DNA of 64,000 nucleotides, from contig JAGIAH010000012.1 of assembly GCA_017744915.1 (NCBI GenBank), positions 20,681-84,680 of the forward strand. The letters run 5' to 3'. A program made the translations under genes and the position numbers. The notes under the pieces are model-generated. The model had not been told where the DNA came from. It was given only the letters and a program-made list of their open reading frames with translations, and did not search any database. Below, piece by piece: positions 8,787 through 17,240 of this stretch (position 1 is the first letter of the stretch; every line of letters starts with the position of its first letter). Source of the stretch: Agrobacterium tumefaciens. GTDB lineage: Bacteria > Pseudomonadota > Alphaproteobacteria > Rhizobiales > Rhizobiaceae.

Positions 8787-9380
8787 CTACTTCAGCATGG
8801 GCCAGAGGCTGATGACCAGCAGCACGGCCATGCTGATGTTGAACCATTTTAGCCGGACGGGTACCGACAGCCAATCCCGAAGGGCGGAGCCGAAGCCCGC
8901 CCAGGTGGAAACGCTGGGAAGATTGACGGCAGCAAAGGCCAGGCCGACGACCAGAACGGTGAGGAAATATTGCCCCTCATCCGTATAGGTCGCCATCGCC
9001 GTCACCGCCATCACCCAGGCCTTGGGGTTGACCCATTGAAAGGCGGCAGCGGCAAGGAAACTCATCGGCTCGGATGCGGCCGAACCTTCGCTGAGGCTGC
9101 GCGACGTCGCGATCTTCCACGCAATCCAGACGAGATAAAGCCCGCCCGCGAATTTCAGCCCCGTATAAAGCGCAGGCACGGAATGCAGCAATGCACCAAG
9201 GCCAAATCCCACCCCGATCAGCAGCGACAGAAACCCGGCGCCAATGCCCAGCATATGCGGGATGGTGCGGCGGAAACCGAAATTCACACCGGAAGCAAAC
9301 AGCATCATGTTGTTGGGGCCGGGCGTGATGGAGGTGGTGAAGGCAAACAGCACCAGCGCGGCGAAGGTTTCGATGGTCAT
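8787..9380 (-). CDS. LysE/RhtB-family amino acid exporter
   Basis: A 197-residue inner-membrane protein of the LysE family with about six hydrophobic segments and the family signature TTSITPGPNNMMLFASG near the N-terminus, as well as AFQWVNPKAW in the middle. Members export amino acids or related metabolites; the substrate is not predictable here. The start at 9380 is fixed by AAGGAGAG a few bases upstream; a longer open frame to 9521 is noncoding. It is transcribed divergently from the aldo/keto reductase. Confidence 0.9.
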   Translation of the reverse strand: MTIETFAALVLFAFTTSITPGPNNMMLFASGVNFGFRRTIPHMLGIGAGFLSLLIGVGFGLGALLHSVPALYTGLKFAGGLYLVWIAWKIATSRSLSEGSAASEPMSFLAAAAFQWVNPKAWVMAVTAMATYTDEGQYFLTVLVVGLAFAAVNLPSVSTWAGFGSALRDWLSVPVRLKWFNISMAVLLVISLWPMLK

Positions 9381-9544
9381 GATCTCTCCTTGAGCACGAA
9401 CCCTATCCGCCGCCCGGCCATCGAACCATCCCGACGCACCGATGGGCGAGGTCAAATTTTTTGATGGATTAATCGTTTCCGCCGTGGGTTTGAGAAGTCG
9501 GCACAAAGGACTATTGTCCAATCGACAACCGCTGGAGCAAAACC

Positions 9545-10390
9545 ATGCATGAGGATATTCCTTCCGTCACCCTGCCCTCCGGAAAAGAGGTGCCAGCCCT
9601 CGGCCTTGGCACCTGGAACATGGGCGAGACGAGATCATCGGCGGGCCATGAGGTTGAAAGCATCCGCAAGGCGATCGATCTCGGCATGACATTGATCGAC
9701 ACGGCGGAAATGTATGCCGACGGCCGCTCGGAAGAGGTGGTCGGCACGGCAATCGCCGGCCGCCGCGACGAGGTGTTTCTGGTGAGCAAGGTCTATCCGT
9801 GGAATGCCGGCGCGAGAGGCACGGCGGAGGCCTGCGAGCGCAGCCTTGCACGGCTCGGCACCGACCATATCGATCTCTATCTGCTGCACTGGCGTGGCGA
9901 GCACCCGCTTGCGGAAACCGTGGCCGCTTTCGAAAGGCTGAAGAGCGACGGCAAGATCGGCAACTGGGGTGTCTCCAATTTCGATACTGACGACATGGAG
10001 GAGCTTTTCGCCGTTCCCGAAGGCAAAAACTGCGCCGCCAATCAGGTGCTCTACAACCTCTCCCGGCGCGGACCGGAATTTTCCCTTCTGCCCTGGTGCC
10101 AGGAGCACGGCGTGCCGCTAATGGCCTATTCCCCCATCGAGCAGGGTCGTATCCTGAAGAACCACGAACTCATCCGCATCGCCAAGGCCTATCAGGCAAC
10201 CCCGGCGCAGCTGGCCCTGGCCTTTCTGCTGGACAGGGACGGAGTCATCGCCATTCCGAAATCCGCCAGCGTATCCCGTATCGAGGAAAATCGCGGCGCC
10301 ACCGATCTTGAAATAACCGAGGAAGACTGGACCGCCCTCGACGTCGCCTTCCCGCCGCCGACGCGCAAGACGGCTTTGGAAATGCTCTGA
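9545..10390 (+). CDS. Aldo/keto reductase
   Basis: A 281-residue NADPH-dependent aldo/keto reductase. The catalytic tetrad is present as Asp52, Tyr57, Lys82 and His115 ([25 protein letters not shown]), with the strand motifs GLGTWNMG and [10 protein letters not shown] and the cofactor loop [13 protein letters not shown]. It is of the YeaE/DkgA-like subfamily of general carbonyl reductases. No neighbouring gene suggests a substrate. Confidence 0.92.
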   Translation: MHEDIPSVTLPSGKEVPALGLGTWNMGETRSSAGHEVESIRKAIDLGMTLIDTAEMYADGRSEEVVGTAIAGRRDEVFLVSKVYPWNAGARGTAEACERSLARLGTDHIDLYLLHWRGEHPLAETVAAFERLKSDGKIGNWGVSNFDTDDMEELFAVPEGKNCAANQVLYNLSRRGPEFSLLPWCQEHGVPLMAYSPIEQGRILKNHELIRIAKAYQATPAQLALAFLLDRDGVIAIPKSASVSRIEENRGATDLEITEEDWTALDVAFPPPTRKTALEML

Positions 10391-10480
10391 CGGAACAGGA
10401 CGTTAAGAGACATTTCGGAATCAGGCGCTGAAGCGGTTGAATCGGAATGTGAGAAACGACCGCCATCGGAACCGCGATAA

Positions 10481-10500
10481 CGGCGCGGCAAGCCGCGCCG
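10481..10500. terminator. GC-rich hairpin between convergent genes
   Basis: CGGCGCGGCA and its near-mirror AGCCGCGCCG form an 8-9 bp stem with a tiny loop, 25 bp beyond the 3' end of the SRPBCC gene and 90 bp beyond the aldo/keto reductase. No T-run follows, so it may slow or shield 3' ends rather than act as a classic terminator. Confidence 0.4.
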
Positions 10501-10524
10501 TCGGTCAGATAGCCAGTGGCGGTT

Positions 10525-11058
10525 TCATGACGGTATGCGGGGCTCGTATTCCTCTTTCAGCGCCAGCCATGTATCCCAGAAAGGTCCCGGTTCCTTTTCC
10601 TGAAGGCGGGCAGCAAGAATATCGAGATGCACGTGCCAGCCGGCGCTGACATTGAGCCTGGTTGTCCGCTCGGCCAGCCGGCGGTGAATGAGCGTCAGAA
10701 GCACTTCCTTGCCCAGAGCCTGAAGCTCGATCGACACCTCCGCCCCCTCGCCCCAGGTGAAGACGAGCCGATGCGGCGGAACAACCGTGATGATGCGCGA
10801 GGCCATCCGGTGTTCTTCGGAAAAACCTTCCGGGCGATGGCCCGGCGGATCGGAAAGCTCGTCGTTGCGCCAGACCAGTTCGAAGGGCGCATCCGGCGCA
10901 AGCCGCATTTCGCCGGAAGCCAGCCAGCGGCGGCGAAGCTCGCTTTGGGTCAGATAGGCCCAGACCCGCTCGATCGGTCCGGGCAACAGCCGCTCGATCT
11001 TCAGGGTCGTGGGCTCTACGAGACGGCCATAGGTGTCAGGCATTGCGATATCAGCCAT
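10525..11058 (-). CDS. SRPBCC (AHSA1-like) domain protein
   Basis: A 177-residue START-fold protein of the Aha1/CalC type (LKIERLLPGPIERVWAYLT at the N-terminus; WHVHLDILAARLQ at the C-terminus). These proteins bind hydrophobic ligands; the ligand is unknown. I start at 11058 because GGAGG lies 8 nt upstream; an ATG at 11064 is only 2 nt from that box. The gene overlaps the end of the ArsR gene by 8 bp, forming the common ArsR-SRPBCC cassette in which the regulator controls its partner. Confidence 0.88.
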   Translation of the reverse strand: MADIAMPDTYGRLVEPTTLKIERLLPGPIERVWAYLTQSELRRRWLASGEMRLAPDAPFELVWRNDELSDPPGHRPEGFSEEHRMASRIITVVPPHRLVFTWGEGAEVSIELQALGKEVLLTLIHRRLAERTTRLNVSAGWHVHLDILAARLQEKEPGPFWDTWLALKEEYEPRIPS

Positions 11059-11419
11059 TGTCATTTCCTCCATCTGCAGGGATTTTTCCCTGATCTTCCT
11101 CCCTGAGCATCTGCTCAAGAATATCGAGGCGATTGCCCCAGAACCGCCGGTAGAAATCCAGCCATTCATGCGCCTCCGCCAACGGCTCCGGCGCAAGACG
11201 GCAGACATGGGTTCGCCCCCTCACCTCACGGTGGATAAGCCCCGCATTTTCCAGCGCCTTGATGTGTTTCGAGGCCGCAGCAAGCGATATGTCGAAGGGT
11301 TGAGCCAACTGGCTCACCGTGCGCTCACCACGGGAAAGATCACGCAGCATCGTGCGTCGCGTTGCGTCGCCAAGGGCATGAAAGACGGTGTCGAGATGTG
11401 AAGCGGATAATTCAACCAT
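11051..11419 (-). CDS. ArsR-family HTH repressor
   Basis: A 122-residue winged-helix ArsR protein (LGDATRRTMLRDLSRGERTV, then the recognition helix region SLAAASKHIKALENAGLI). The metal-binding Cys box of ArsR/SmtB sensors (ELCVCDL) is absent, so it is not an obvious metal sensor. Partnering with an SRPBCC gene is typical of the non-metal branch. Two near-identical palindromes overlap and precede the start codon, which points to autoregulation. A start 39 bp upstream at 11458 is possible but would place it inside the second palindrome. Confidence 0.88.
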   Translation of the reverse strand: MVELSASHLDTVFHALGDATRRTMLRDLSRGERTVSQLAQPFDISLAAASKHIKALENAGLIHREVRGRTHVCRLAPEPLAEAHEWLDFYRRFWGNRLDILEQMLREEDQGKIPADGGNDNG

Positions 11420-11470
11420 GTTGTTGAATATAACTCGCCGCCGCGGAATGTCAACCATATGGTTGAATAT
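11411..11470 (-). promoter_or_regulatory. Paired operator of the ArsR-SRPBCC operon
   Basis: Two copies of a 21-bp motif, at 11411-11431 and 11450-11470, agree at 18 of 21 positions. The first is TTCAAC-N6-GTTGAA followed by TAT; the second contains the perfect 16-bp palindrome TCAACCATATGGTTGA. Their centres are 39 bp apart, close to four helical turns, and the first covers the chosen start codon. This is the layout expected for cooperative binding of a dimeric HTH repressor. Confidence 0.7.
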
Positions 11471-11490
11471 TGATCCCGGGCGGATTCCAT

Positions 11491-11515
11491 AAAAAAACCC
11501 GCGGCGAACCGCGGG
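11491..11515 (-). terminator. Rho-independent terminator after ilvH
   Basis: On the minus strand, CCCGCGG-TTCG-CCGCGGG is followed by seven T residues, 33 bp beyond the ilvH stop. Confidence 0.9.
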
Positions 11516-11547
11516 CTTTATTGAAGGTTACGCTTTGGAGGCGGAGA

Positions 11548-12120
11548 CTACATCCCCTGCGAACCGCGGTTCATGGCGGCAATGCCCGTGCGGCAGATTT
11601 CGATCAGGCCGAGCGGTTTGATGATCGCCACGAACTGGTCGATCTTGGATGACTTGCCGGTGATCTCGAAGATGAAATGCTCCACCGTCGCATCCACCAC
11701 CTTGGCCTGAAATGCATCGGCAAGGCGCAGTGCCTCGGCGCGGACTTCGCCCGTGCCGGCAACCTTGATGAGCGCCACTTCGCGCTCGATCGGCCGCTCC
11801 TGCCCCAGTTCGCGGGCGCGGACGGTAAGGTCGAGAACCCGGTGCACGGGCACGATACGTTCCAGCTGCGCCTTGATCTGCTCCAGCACGATCGGCGTGC
11901 CGCGCGTGACGATGGTGATGCGCGACAGATGCGCCTCATGTTCCGTTTCCGAAACCGTCAGGCTTTCGATGTTGTAGCCACGGCCGGAAAACAGGCCGAT
12001 GACCCGGGCGAGAACGCCCGGCTCGTTGCTGACGAGAACCGACAGCGTGTGATTTTCAACGGCAGCCGTTTCCTTCTGGATGAAATAGGCCGAGCCGGTG
12101 GGTTGTAGGTGTGCGTTCAT
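11548..12120 (-). CDS. ilvH: Acetolactate synthase small (regulatory) subunit
   Basis: The 190-residue regulatory subunit of acetohydroxyacid synthase, with an N-terminal ACT domain (HTLSVLVSNEPGVLARVIGL, GYNIESLTVSETE) and the C-terminal ALS_ss domain (VALIKVAGTGEVRAEALRLA). The ACT domain binds valine and gives feedback inhibition of the IlvI subunit in the first common step of Val/Leu/Ile synthesis. GGAGAGGAAAAGGAC precedes the ATG. It lies 19 bp after ilvI, in the same transcript, and is followed by a terminator. Confidence 0.96.
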   Translation of the reverse strand: MNAHLQPTGSAYFIQKETAAVENHTLSVLVSNEPGVLARVIGLFSGRGYNIESLTVSETEHEAHLSRITIVTRGTPIVLEQIKAQLERIVPVHRVLDLTVRARELGQERPIEREVALIKVAGTGEVRAEALRLADAFQAKVVDATVEHFIFEITGKSSKIDQFVAIIKPLGLIEICRTGIAAMNRGSQGM

Positions 12121-12139
12121 GTCCTTTTCCTCTCCCGGC

Positions 12140-13933
12140 TCAGACTAGCTGACGGCCCTTGGCGTCAATGGCGTTGGCAACAGCTTCATCCGTCGCCTCA
12201 TCCGGCAACAGCATCTCGTTATGGGCTTTACCAGACGGGATCATCGGGAAGCAATTGGCAAGATTGGCGACACGGCAATCGAAGATGACCGGCTTGTTGA
12301 CGGCGATCATCTCGGCGATTTTGTCGTCCAGTTCCTTCGGATCGTCGCAATACATGCCGACCGCGCCATAGGCTTCCGCCAGCTTGACGAAGTCGGGCAT
12401 GGCTTCCGTATAGGAGTTGGACAGGCGGTTGCCGTGCAGCAACTGCTGCCACTGCCGCACCATGCCCATATACTGGTTGTTGAGGATGAAGATCTTCACC
12501 GGCAGACCGTACTGGATGGCGCAGGACATTTCCTGAATGCACATCTGGATCGAGGCGTCACCGGCAATGTCGATGACCAGCGCTTCGGGATGCGCAACCT
12601 GTACGCCGATAGCCGCCGGCAGGCCATAACCCATGGTGCCGAGGCCGCCCGAGGTCATCCAGTGGTTCGGCTCCTCGAAGCCAAAGAACTGCGCCGCCCA
12701 CATCTGGTGCTGGCCGACTTCGGTGGTGATGTAGGTGTCGCGGCCCTTCGAGGCCTCATAAAGCCGCTGCAATGCATATTGCGGCATGATGACATCGTTG
12801 GAGTTCTTGTAGGCGAAGGAATTACGGGCGCGCCAGCGCTCGATCTGCAACCACCAATCGGCCGTCTGTGCTTTTTCCGGCTTCTTCGGCAGAGCGCGCC
12901 ACAGGCGAACCATATCTTCCAGAACATGGCTGACATCGCCGATAACAGGAACGTCGACACGAACGGTCTTGTTGATCGAGGATGGGTCGATGTCGATGTG
13001 GATCTTCTTGGAGTTCGGCGAAAACGCATTGATGCGGCCGGTAATACGGTCGTCGAAACGCGCGCCGACGCAGACCATGACATCGCAATCATGCATCGTC
13101 ATATTGGCTTCGTAAGAACCGTGCATGCCCAGCATGCCGAGCCAGTTCTTGCCGGAAGCCGGATAGGCGCCCAGACCCATCAGCGTCGAAGTGATCGGGA
13201 AGCCGGTCAACTCGACCAGTTCGCGCAGCAGGCGGGTTGCCTCCGGGCCGGAATTGATAACGCCGCCGCCGGTATAGAAGACGGGCTTTTTCGCCTTCGA
13301 CATCAGCTCGATGGCCGCGTGAATGGCGTTGAGATCGCCCTGGACCTTCGGCTTGTAGCTCTTCTGCTGGATGGCAGCGGAAGGCGGCGTGTAGGTGCCG
13401 GTGGCGAACTGGATGTCCTTCGGAATATCGACAACGACGGGACCGGGACGGCCGGTCTGCGCAATGCGGAAGGCCTCATGGATGATGCCGGCCAGCTCGT
13501 TGACGTCCTTGACCAGCCAGTTGTGCTTGGTGCAGGGGCGTGTGATGCCGACGGTGTCGCATTCCTGGAAAGCGTCGGAACCGATCAGCGATGTCGGAAC
13601 CTGGCCGGACAGGCAGACGAGCGGAATGGAATCCATCAGCGCATCCTGCAGCGGGGTGACCGCATTCGTCGCACCGGGACCGGAGGTGACGAGCATCACG
13701 CCGACCTTGCCGGTGGAGCGGGCATAACCTTCGGCCGCGTGGCCGGCGCCCTGCTCATGGCGCACGAGAATGTGCTGGATGTCTTCCTGCTGGAAAATCT
13801 CGTCATAGATCGGAAGTACGGCACCGCCCGGATAACCGAAGATGTGCTCGACGCCATTGTCCTTCAGCGCCTGCAGAACGATCTCCGCACCTGTCATGCG
13901 ATTGCTGTTTTCCGTATTGTCCTTATCCGTCAT
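12140..13933 (-). CDS. ilvI: Acetolactate synthase large (catalytic) subunit
   Basis: The 597-residue thiamine-diphosphate enzyme that makes 2-acetolactate or 2-aceto-2-hydroxybutyrate from pyruvate. The N-terminal Pyr domain has FGYPGGAVLPIYD and the catalytic Glu in LVRHEQGAGHAAEGYAR. The central FAD-binding domain and the C-terminal ThDP motif GDASIQMCIQEM...ILNN are present. I start at ATG 13933 (MTDKDN); ATG 13897 and an upstream frame to 13996 are alternatives, the latter running into the attenuator. Expression is probably controlled by the leader peptide and terminator immediately upstream. The gene could equally be named ilvB. Confidence 0.96.
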   Translation of the reverse strand: MTDKDNTENSNRMTGAEIVLQALKDNGVEHIFGYPGGAVLPIYDEIFQQEDIQHILVRHEQGAGHAAEGYARSTGKVGVMLVTSGPGATNAVTPLQDALMDSIPLVCLSGQVPTSLIGSDAFQECDTVGITRPCTKHNWLVKDVNELAGIIHEAFRIAQTGRPGPVVVDIPKDIQFATGTYTPPSAAIQQKSYKPKVQGDLNAIHAAIELMSKAKKPVFYTGGGVINSGPEATRLLRELVELTGFPITSTLMGLGAYPASGKNWLGMLGMHGSYEANMTMHDCDVMVCVGARFDDRITGRINAFSPNSKKIHIDIDPSSINKTVRVDVPVIGDVSHVLEDMVRLWRALPKKPEKAQTADWWLQIERWRARNSFAYKNSNDVIMPQYALQRLYEASKGRDTYITTEVGQHQMWAAQFFGFEEPNHWMTSGGLGTMGYGLPAAIGVQVAHPEALVIDIAGDASIQMCIQEMSCAIQYGLPVKIFILNNQYMGMVRQWQQLLHGNRLSNSYTEAMPDFVKLAEAYGAVGMYCDDPKELDDKIAEMIAVNKPVIFDCRVANLANCFPMIPSGKAHNEMLLPDEATDEAVANAIDAKGRQLV

Positions 13934-13996
13934 TGCCTGTTTCCATCCCGCTTTGGCTTTGGATATCGAGGAGCCCGAGGGCCTGTTTGAAGACAT

Positions 13997-14073
13997 AAAA
14001 AAAGGCCCCTAGAGGAGCCTCGTTCAGCGCATGGGTGCTTTCGCCGGATGGTTACACCATCCTGCCCATGCGC
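13997..14073 (-). promoter_or_regulatory. Transcription attenuator of ilvIH
   Basis: Read on the minus strand, two hairpins lie between the leader peptide and ilvI. The first (14027-14073) pairs GCGCATGGG with CCCATGCGC and GGATGG with CCATCC, with the leader stop codon in its loop. The second (14003-14020) is a short terminator, AGGCTCC-TCTA-GGGGCCT, followed by seven T residues ending 64 bp before ilvI. Together with the leader peptide this is classic ribosome-mediated attenuation. The antiterminator pairing could not be settled by eye. Confidence 0.85.
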
Positions 14074-14108
14074 CGTCCCACCACGATAAGTACGTTAAGA
14101 TTTTTCAT
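14052..14108 (-). CDS. ilvL: ilv leader peptide (18 residues)
   Basis: The minus strand from 14108 encodes MKNLNVLIVVGRRMGRMV and a stop. Six of residues 4-10 are Leu, Val or Ile, the products whose supply the ilvIH operon controls. Its end lies inside the first attenuator hairpin, so a ribosome stalled on the Leu/Val/Ile codons would change folding downstream. No Shine-Dalgarno sequence is present; the predicted transcription start falls within about 2 nt of the ATG, so it is probably translated as a leaderless message. It is far too short for ordinary gene calling. Confidence 0.85.
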   Translation of the reverse strand: MKNLNVLIVVGRRMGRMV

Positions 14109-14109
14109 G

Positions 14110-14145
14110 GGCCGGAGTGTTAGCTACAAAAGCCCCAGCCGTCAA
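14110..14145 (-). promoter_or_regulatory. Promoter of the ilv leader and ilvIH
   Basis: On the minus strand TTGACG (14145-14140) and TAACAC (14122-14117) are separated by 17 bp, a good housekeeping sigma promoter. A start 7 nt after the -10 box would fall at about 14110, within 2 nt of the leader-peptide ATG. Confidence 0.65.
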
Positions 14146-14315
14146 CGCATATTGCAGGAAAAAATCCGCCCGACCTTCTTTTATTACCCGAAAGGGCGTT
14201 TCGGCGAAATTTTCGAACGCACCCAGTACACATGTTGTTAAGCATAATCTTTTAACATGGCAGCCGCAGAAGCTGCCCGAACCACCGCGATCATCTGCAA
14301 GTACCGGGAAAAAAT

Positions 14316-16337
14316 GTGAATAACGACCCGCTTCATAATGCGTCCCGCACGGACGAAAACGAACGTCGCGCCAGCCAGCAGCCGGCGAACCGAATGCTGG
14401 GCCGCGTCATCGCCTGTAACGGCGCGCACGCCACCATTGCCGCCGAAACGGAACCCGGCTCCACCGATGTGTCGCAGCTCTGGTCCGTCGGACGCCTGAT
14501 TTCCATCGAGATGGGTACGAGCCGGGTCGCCGCACTGGTCTTTTCCATGCGCACCGGCGAGGACCATTGGGCAGCGGACAAGCCGAACAGGCTGCTGATC
14601 GACGTTGAACTCGTGGGTGAGGTCTATCGTACCGAAGACGGCAGTGAACGCTTTTCCACCGGCATCTCCCGTTACCCCTATCTCGGCGCGGTGGCGCATC
14701 GCATCCGCACCGGCGACCTCGTGAAGATTTACGACAGCGGCAAACGCGATGCCTGCGTCGTCGGGAAGCTGACACAGGACGAAACCATCAACGCCAGCAT
14801 CAGCATTCCGCAGATGCTCGCCAAACATTTCGCCGTCGTCGGCTCGACCGGCGTCGGCAAGACCACCGCCGTTTCGCTGCTGCTGAACAAGGCGATCGAG
14901 ACCGATCCGAAGCTGCGTGTCCTTATTCTCGATCCGCATAATGAATTCGCCGCCGCCTTTCCCGATCATTCCGTCGTCATCGATACCGATACGCTCGACC
15001 TTCCCTTCTGGTTGATGCGTCTCGAGGAGTTCGCAGAAGTCATTTTCCGCGGCCGCAAGCCGGCGCCGGAAGAGATGGATGTTCTTCGCGATCTCGTTCC
15101 GGAAGCGAAAAAGGCATTTCGCGGCACGGAAGGTTCCGCCGTTCGCCGCACCTCAGACAAGAGTGCGATCACGCCGGATACGCCTGTGCCATACCGCATG
15201 GCCGATCTTCTCGCCCTCATTGACGAGCGCATCGGCCGACTGGAAGGGCGCGGTGAAAAACCCGCATTGCGCACGCTGAAAGGCCGCATTCTCTCGGCCA
15301 TCAACGATACGCGCTATAATTTCATGTTCTCCAGCAATACGATCAACGACAATATTCTGGAGACGGTCGCGCATATCTTCCGCATCCCGGGGGATGGCAA
15401 GCCGATTTCGGTTTTCCAGCTCTCCGGCATCCCCTCCGAAGTGGTGAATTCGGTGGTCTCGGTGCTCTGCCGCATGTCCTTCGAACTGGCGGTGCTGGCG
15501 CGCGGTTCGCTGCATATGCTCGTCGTCTGCGAAGAAGCGCATCGTTATGTCCCGGCCGACCCGGAGCGCGGCTTTTTCCCCACCCGGCAATCCATCGCCC
15601 AGATCGCCAAGGAAGGCCGTAAATACGGCATTTCACTCGGCGTCATCAGCCAACGCCCCAGCGAGTTGGACCAGACGATCCTCTCGCAATGCTCGACCGT
15701 GTTTGCCATGCGGCTCTCGAACGAGATCGACCAGAAGATCATTCTTTCCGCCGTGCCGAACGCATCGATCTCGACCACGAGTTTTCTCTCGTCCATCGGC
15801 AATGGCGAAGCCATCGCTTTCGGCGAGGCCGTGAACGTGCCGATGCGCATGCGTTTCGACCGCGTGCCTACGGTCAAATTGCCGAAGGCAAGCGGCACCG
15901 CCAGCCACGCGAACCACGAAACACCCGATACGGTCGACCTGAACAGCATCGTCACCCGCATGCGCGCCGCGGCCAAGCCGGTCATCACCGGCTTCCAGCA
16001 GAGCGTCGAGGCGGCCTTTTCCGATCTGCCGGAGCCGGCAGCCCCAGGCCGGGCGACGGAGGAGATCGACAGCTGGAAGCGGGAACTGGGTCGGGAGCCG
16101 GGCACGGGCGCAACGGAGGGCTATGAACCCTACCGGCCGGACATGCTGCCCGGACGCGCACTCTCCGCCTCACCAAACCCGGCGCCAACCGACACCGCCT
16201 CCGGCGCCGTCAACGAATTGCGCAGGGCCGGTTTCCAGATGCAGGCGCAGAATGGCCCGCCACCTGGCGAGACACGCCCTTCGCTGCGCGAAAGCCTGCT
16301 GAAGAAGCCGCTCGGCAGCCTCTACCGCAAGGATTGA
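14316..16337 (+). CDS. HerA-like DUF87 ATPase / DNA translocase
   Basis: A 673-residue HerA/FtsK-superfamily ATPase. A HAS-barrel-like N-terminal region (about residues 27-150) precedes Walker A VVGSTGVGKTTAV (about 175), the Walker B plus catalytic Glu LVVCEEAHRYVP (about 405), and a sensor region (GVISQRPSELDQTILSQCST). The last ~170 residues are Pro-rich and poorly ordered. HerA proteins translocate DNA and usually pair with the nuclease NurA, but no nurA or SIR2-type partner is next to it. The gene begins with GTG at 14316, preceded by GGGAA; an ATG at residue 27 is an alternative. It is divergent from the ilv leader. Confidence 0.82.
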   Translation: MNNDPLHNASRTDENERRASQQPANRMLGRVIACNGAHATIAAETEPGSTDVSQLWSVGRLISIEMGTSRVAALVFSMRTGEDHWAADKPNRLLIDVELVGEVYRTEDGSERFSTGISRYPYLGAVAHRIRTGDLVKIYDSGKRDACVVGKLTQDETINASISIPQMLAKHFAVVGSTGVGKTTAVSLLLNKAIETDPKLRVLILDPHNEFAAAFPDHSVVIDTDTLDLPFWLMRLEEFAEVIFRGRKPAPEEMDVLRDLVPEAKKAFRGTEGSAVRRTSDKSAITPDTPVPYRMADLLALIDERIGRLEGRGEKPALRTLKGRILSAINDTRYNFMFSSNTINDNILETVAHIFRIPGDGKPISVFQLSGIPSEVVNSVVSVLCRMSFELAVLARGSLHMLVVCEEAHRYVPADPERGFFPTRQSIAQIAKEGRKYGISLGVISQRPSELDQTILSQCSTVFAMRLSNEIDQKIILSAVPNASISTTSFLSSIGNGEAIAFGEAVNVPMRMRFDRVPTVKLPKASGTASHANHETPDTVDLNSIVTRMRAAAKPVITGFQQSVEAAFSDLPEPAAPGRATEEIDSWKRELGREPGTGATEGYEPYRPDMLPGRALSASPNPAPTDTASGAVNELRRAGFQMQAQNGPPPGETRPSLRESLLKKPLGSLYRKD

Positions 16338-16343
16338 GCCCTT

Positions 16344-17240
16344 TTACGGCTGGATACGCGTCCAGTCGTCGCCCATCTGGTTGCGGAACCAGGTCATCTG
16401 CCGTTTGGCATATTGACGGGTCGCGGCCGCCGATCTTTCGATCACCTCCGCCTCACTCATGCGTCCGGCCAGCATGTCGGCGATCTGGGCAACGCCGATT
16501 GCCTTCATCGCCGTTGCATCGGGTGCTAGATTGAGCGCGAGAAGCGCCTGCACCTCCTCCACCGCACCGCTTTCCATCATCGCTTCGAAGCGGCGGTTGA
16601 TACGGTCATGCAGCACCGGCCTCTCCGGCAGCACGACGAATTTCTGCGCCCGCTCGGGATCGACGATCACCGGGCCGCTGGCACGCTGGAAATCGCGGAT
16701 CGATTTTCCCGTCGCCTCGAGCACTTCCAGCGCCCGCACGATACGCTGGCCATCTCCCGGCTGCAGCGTCTCCGCCATGGACGGATCGCGGCTCACCAAT
16801 TCTGCATGCAGCTTTGCCGCCCCCTCTTCGATCAGCCGGGCGCGCAGCCCCTCGCGGATGTCATCGGGAATGGCGGGCATGTCGGAAAGGCCACCGGTCA
16901 GCGCCTTGAAATAAAGCCCCGTGCCGCCAACGATGACCGGGAAACGCCCCTCACCGCGCAGTTTCGAAAGCAGGCTGGAAATATCCCGCAGCCATTCGCC
17001 GGTTGAATAGGCGCTGCTGGCCGGCACATGGCCATAAAGACAGTGCGGCACACCCTGCATTTCGTCCTCGGAAGGCCGGGCGGTCAGTACCCGCAGCGTG
17101 TCGTAAACCTGCATGCTGTCGGCATTGATGACGACACCGTTCCGCTCCCGCGCCAGACGAAGCGCAAGCGCGGACTTGCCGCTTGCCGTCGGGCCGGTTA
17201 TCAGGATCGCATCAAAATTCTGATCAAGGTTTTTCATCAT
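16344..17240 (-). CDS. miaA: tRNA dimethylallyltransferase
   Basis: MiaA adds a dimethylallyl group to A37 of tRNAs that read UNN codons. The 298 residues carry the P-loop ILITGPTASGKSALALRLA, the catalytic and substrate motifs INADSMQVYD and FPVIVGGTGLYFKALT, GDGQRIVRALEV, and the C-terminal RQYAKRQMTWFRNQ. ATG 17240 and 17237 are both possible starts. Either way the start codon overlaps that of serB on the other strand, so each gene's ribosome binding site and promoter lie inside the other gene. It converges on the HerA-like gene with 6 bp between stops. Confidence 0.95.
   Translation of the reverse strand: MMKNLDQNFDAILITGPTASGKSALALRLARERNGVVINADSMQVYDTLRVLTARPSEDEMQGVPHCLYGHVPASSAYSTGEWLRDISSLLSKLRGEGRFPVIVGGTGLYFKALTGGLSDMPAIPDDIREGLRARLIEEGAAKLHAELVSRDPSMAETLQPGDGQRIVRALEVLEATGKSIRDFQRASGPVIVDPERAQKFVVLPERPVLHDRINRRFEAMMESGAVEEVQALLALNLAPDATAMKAIGVAQIADMLAGRMSEAEVIERSAAATRQYAKRQMTWFRNQMGDDWTRIQP

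Noticed and set aside
12221..13990. A 589-codon open frame on the + strand opposite ilvI
   Set aside because: Antisense to a highly conserved gene; composition is a codon-mirror of IlvI.
14316..16337. HerA-like gene as part of an antiviral defence island
   Set aside because: It is surrounded by housekeeping genes (ilvIH, miaA, serB) and lacks a nuclease or SIR2 partner.
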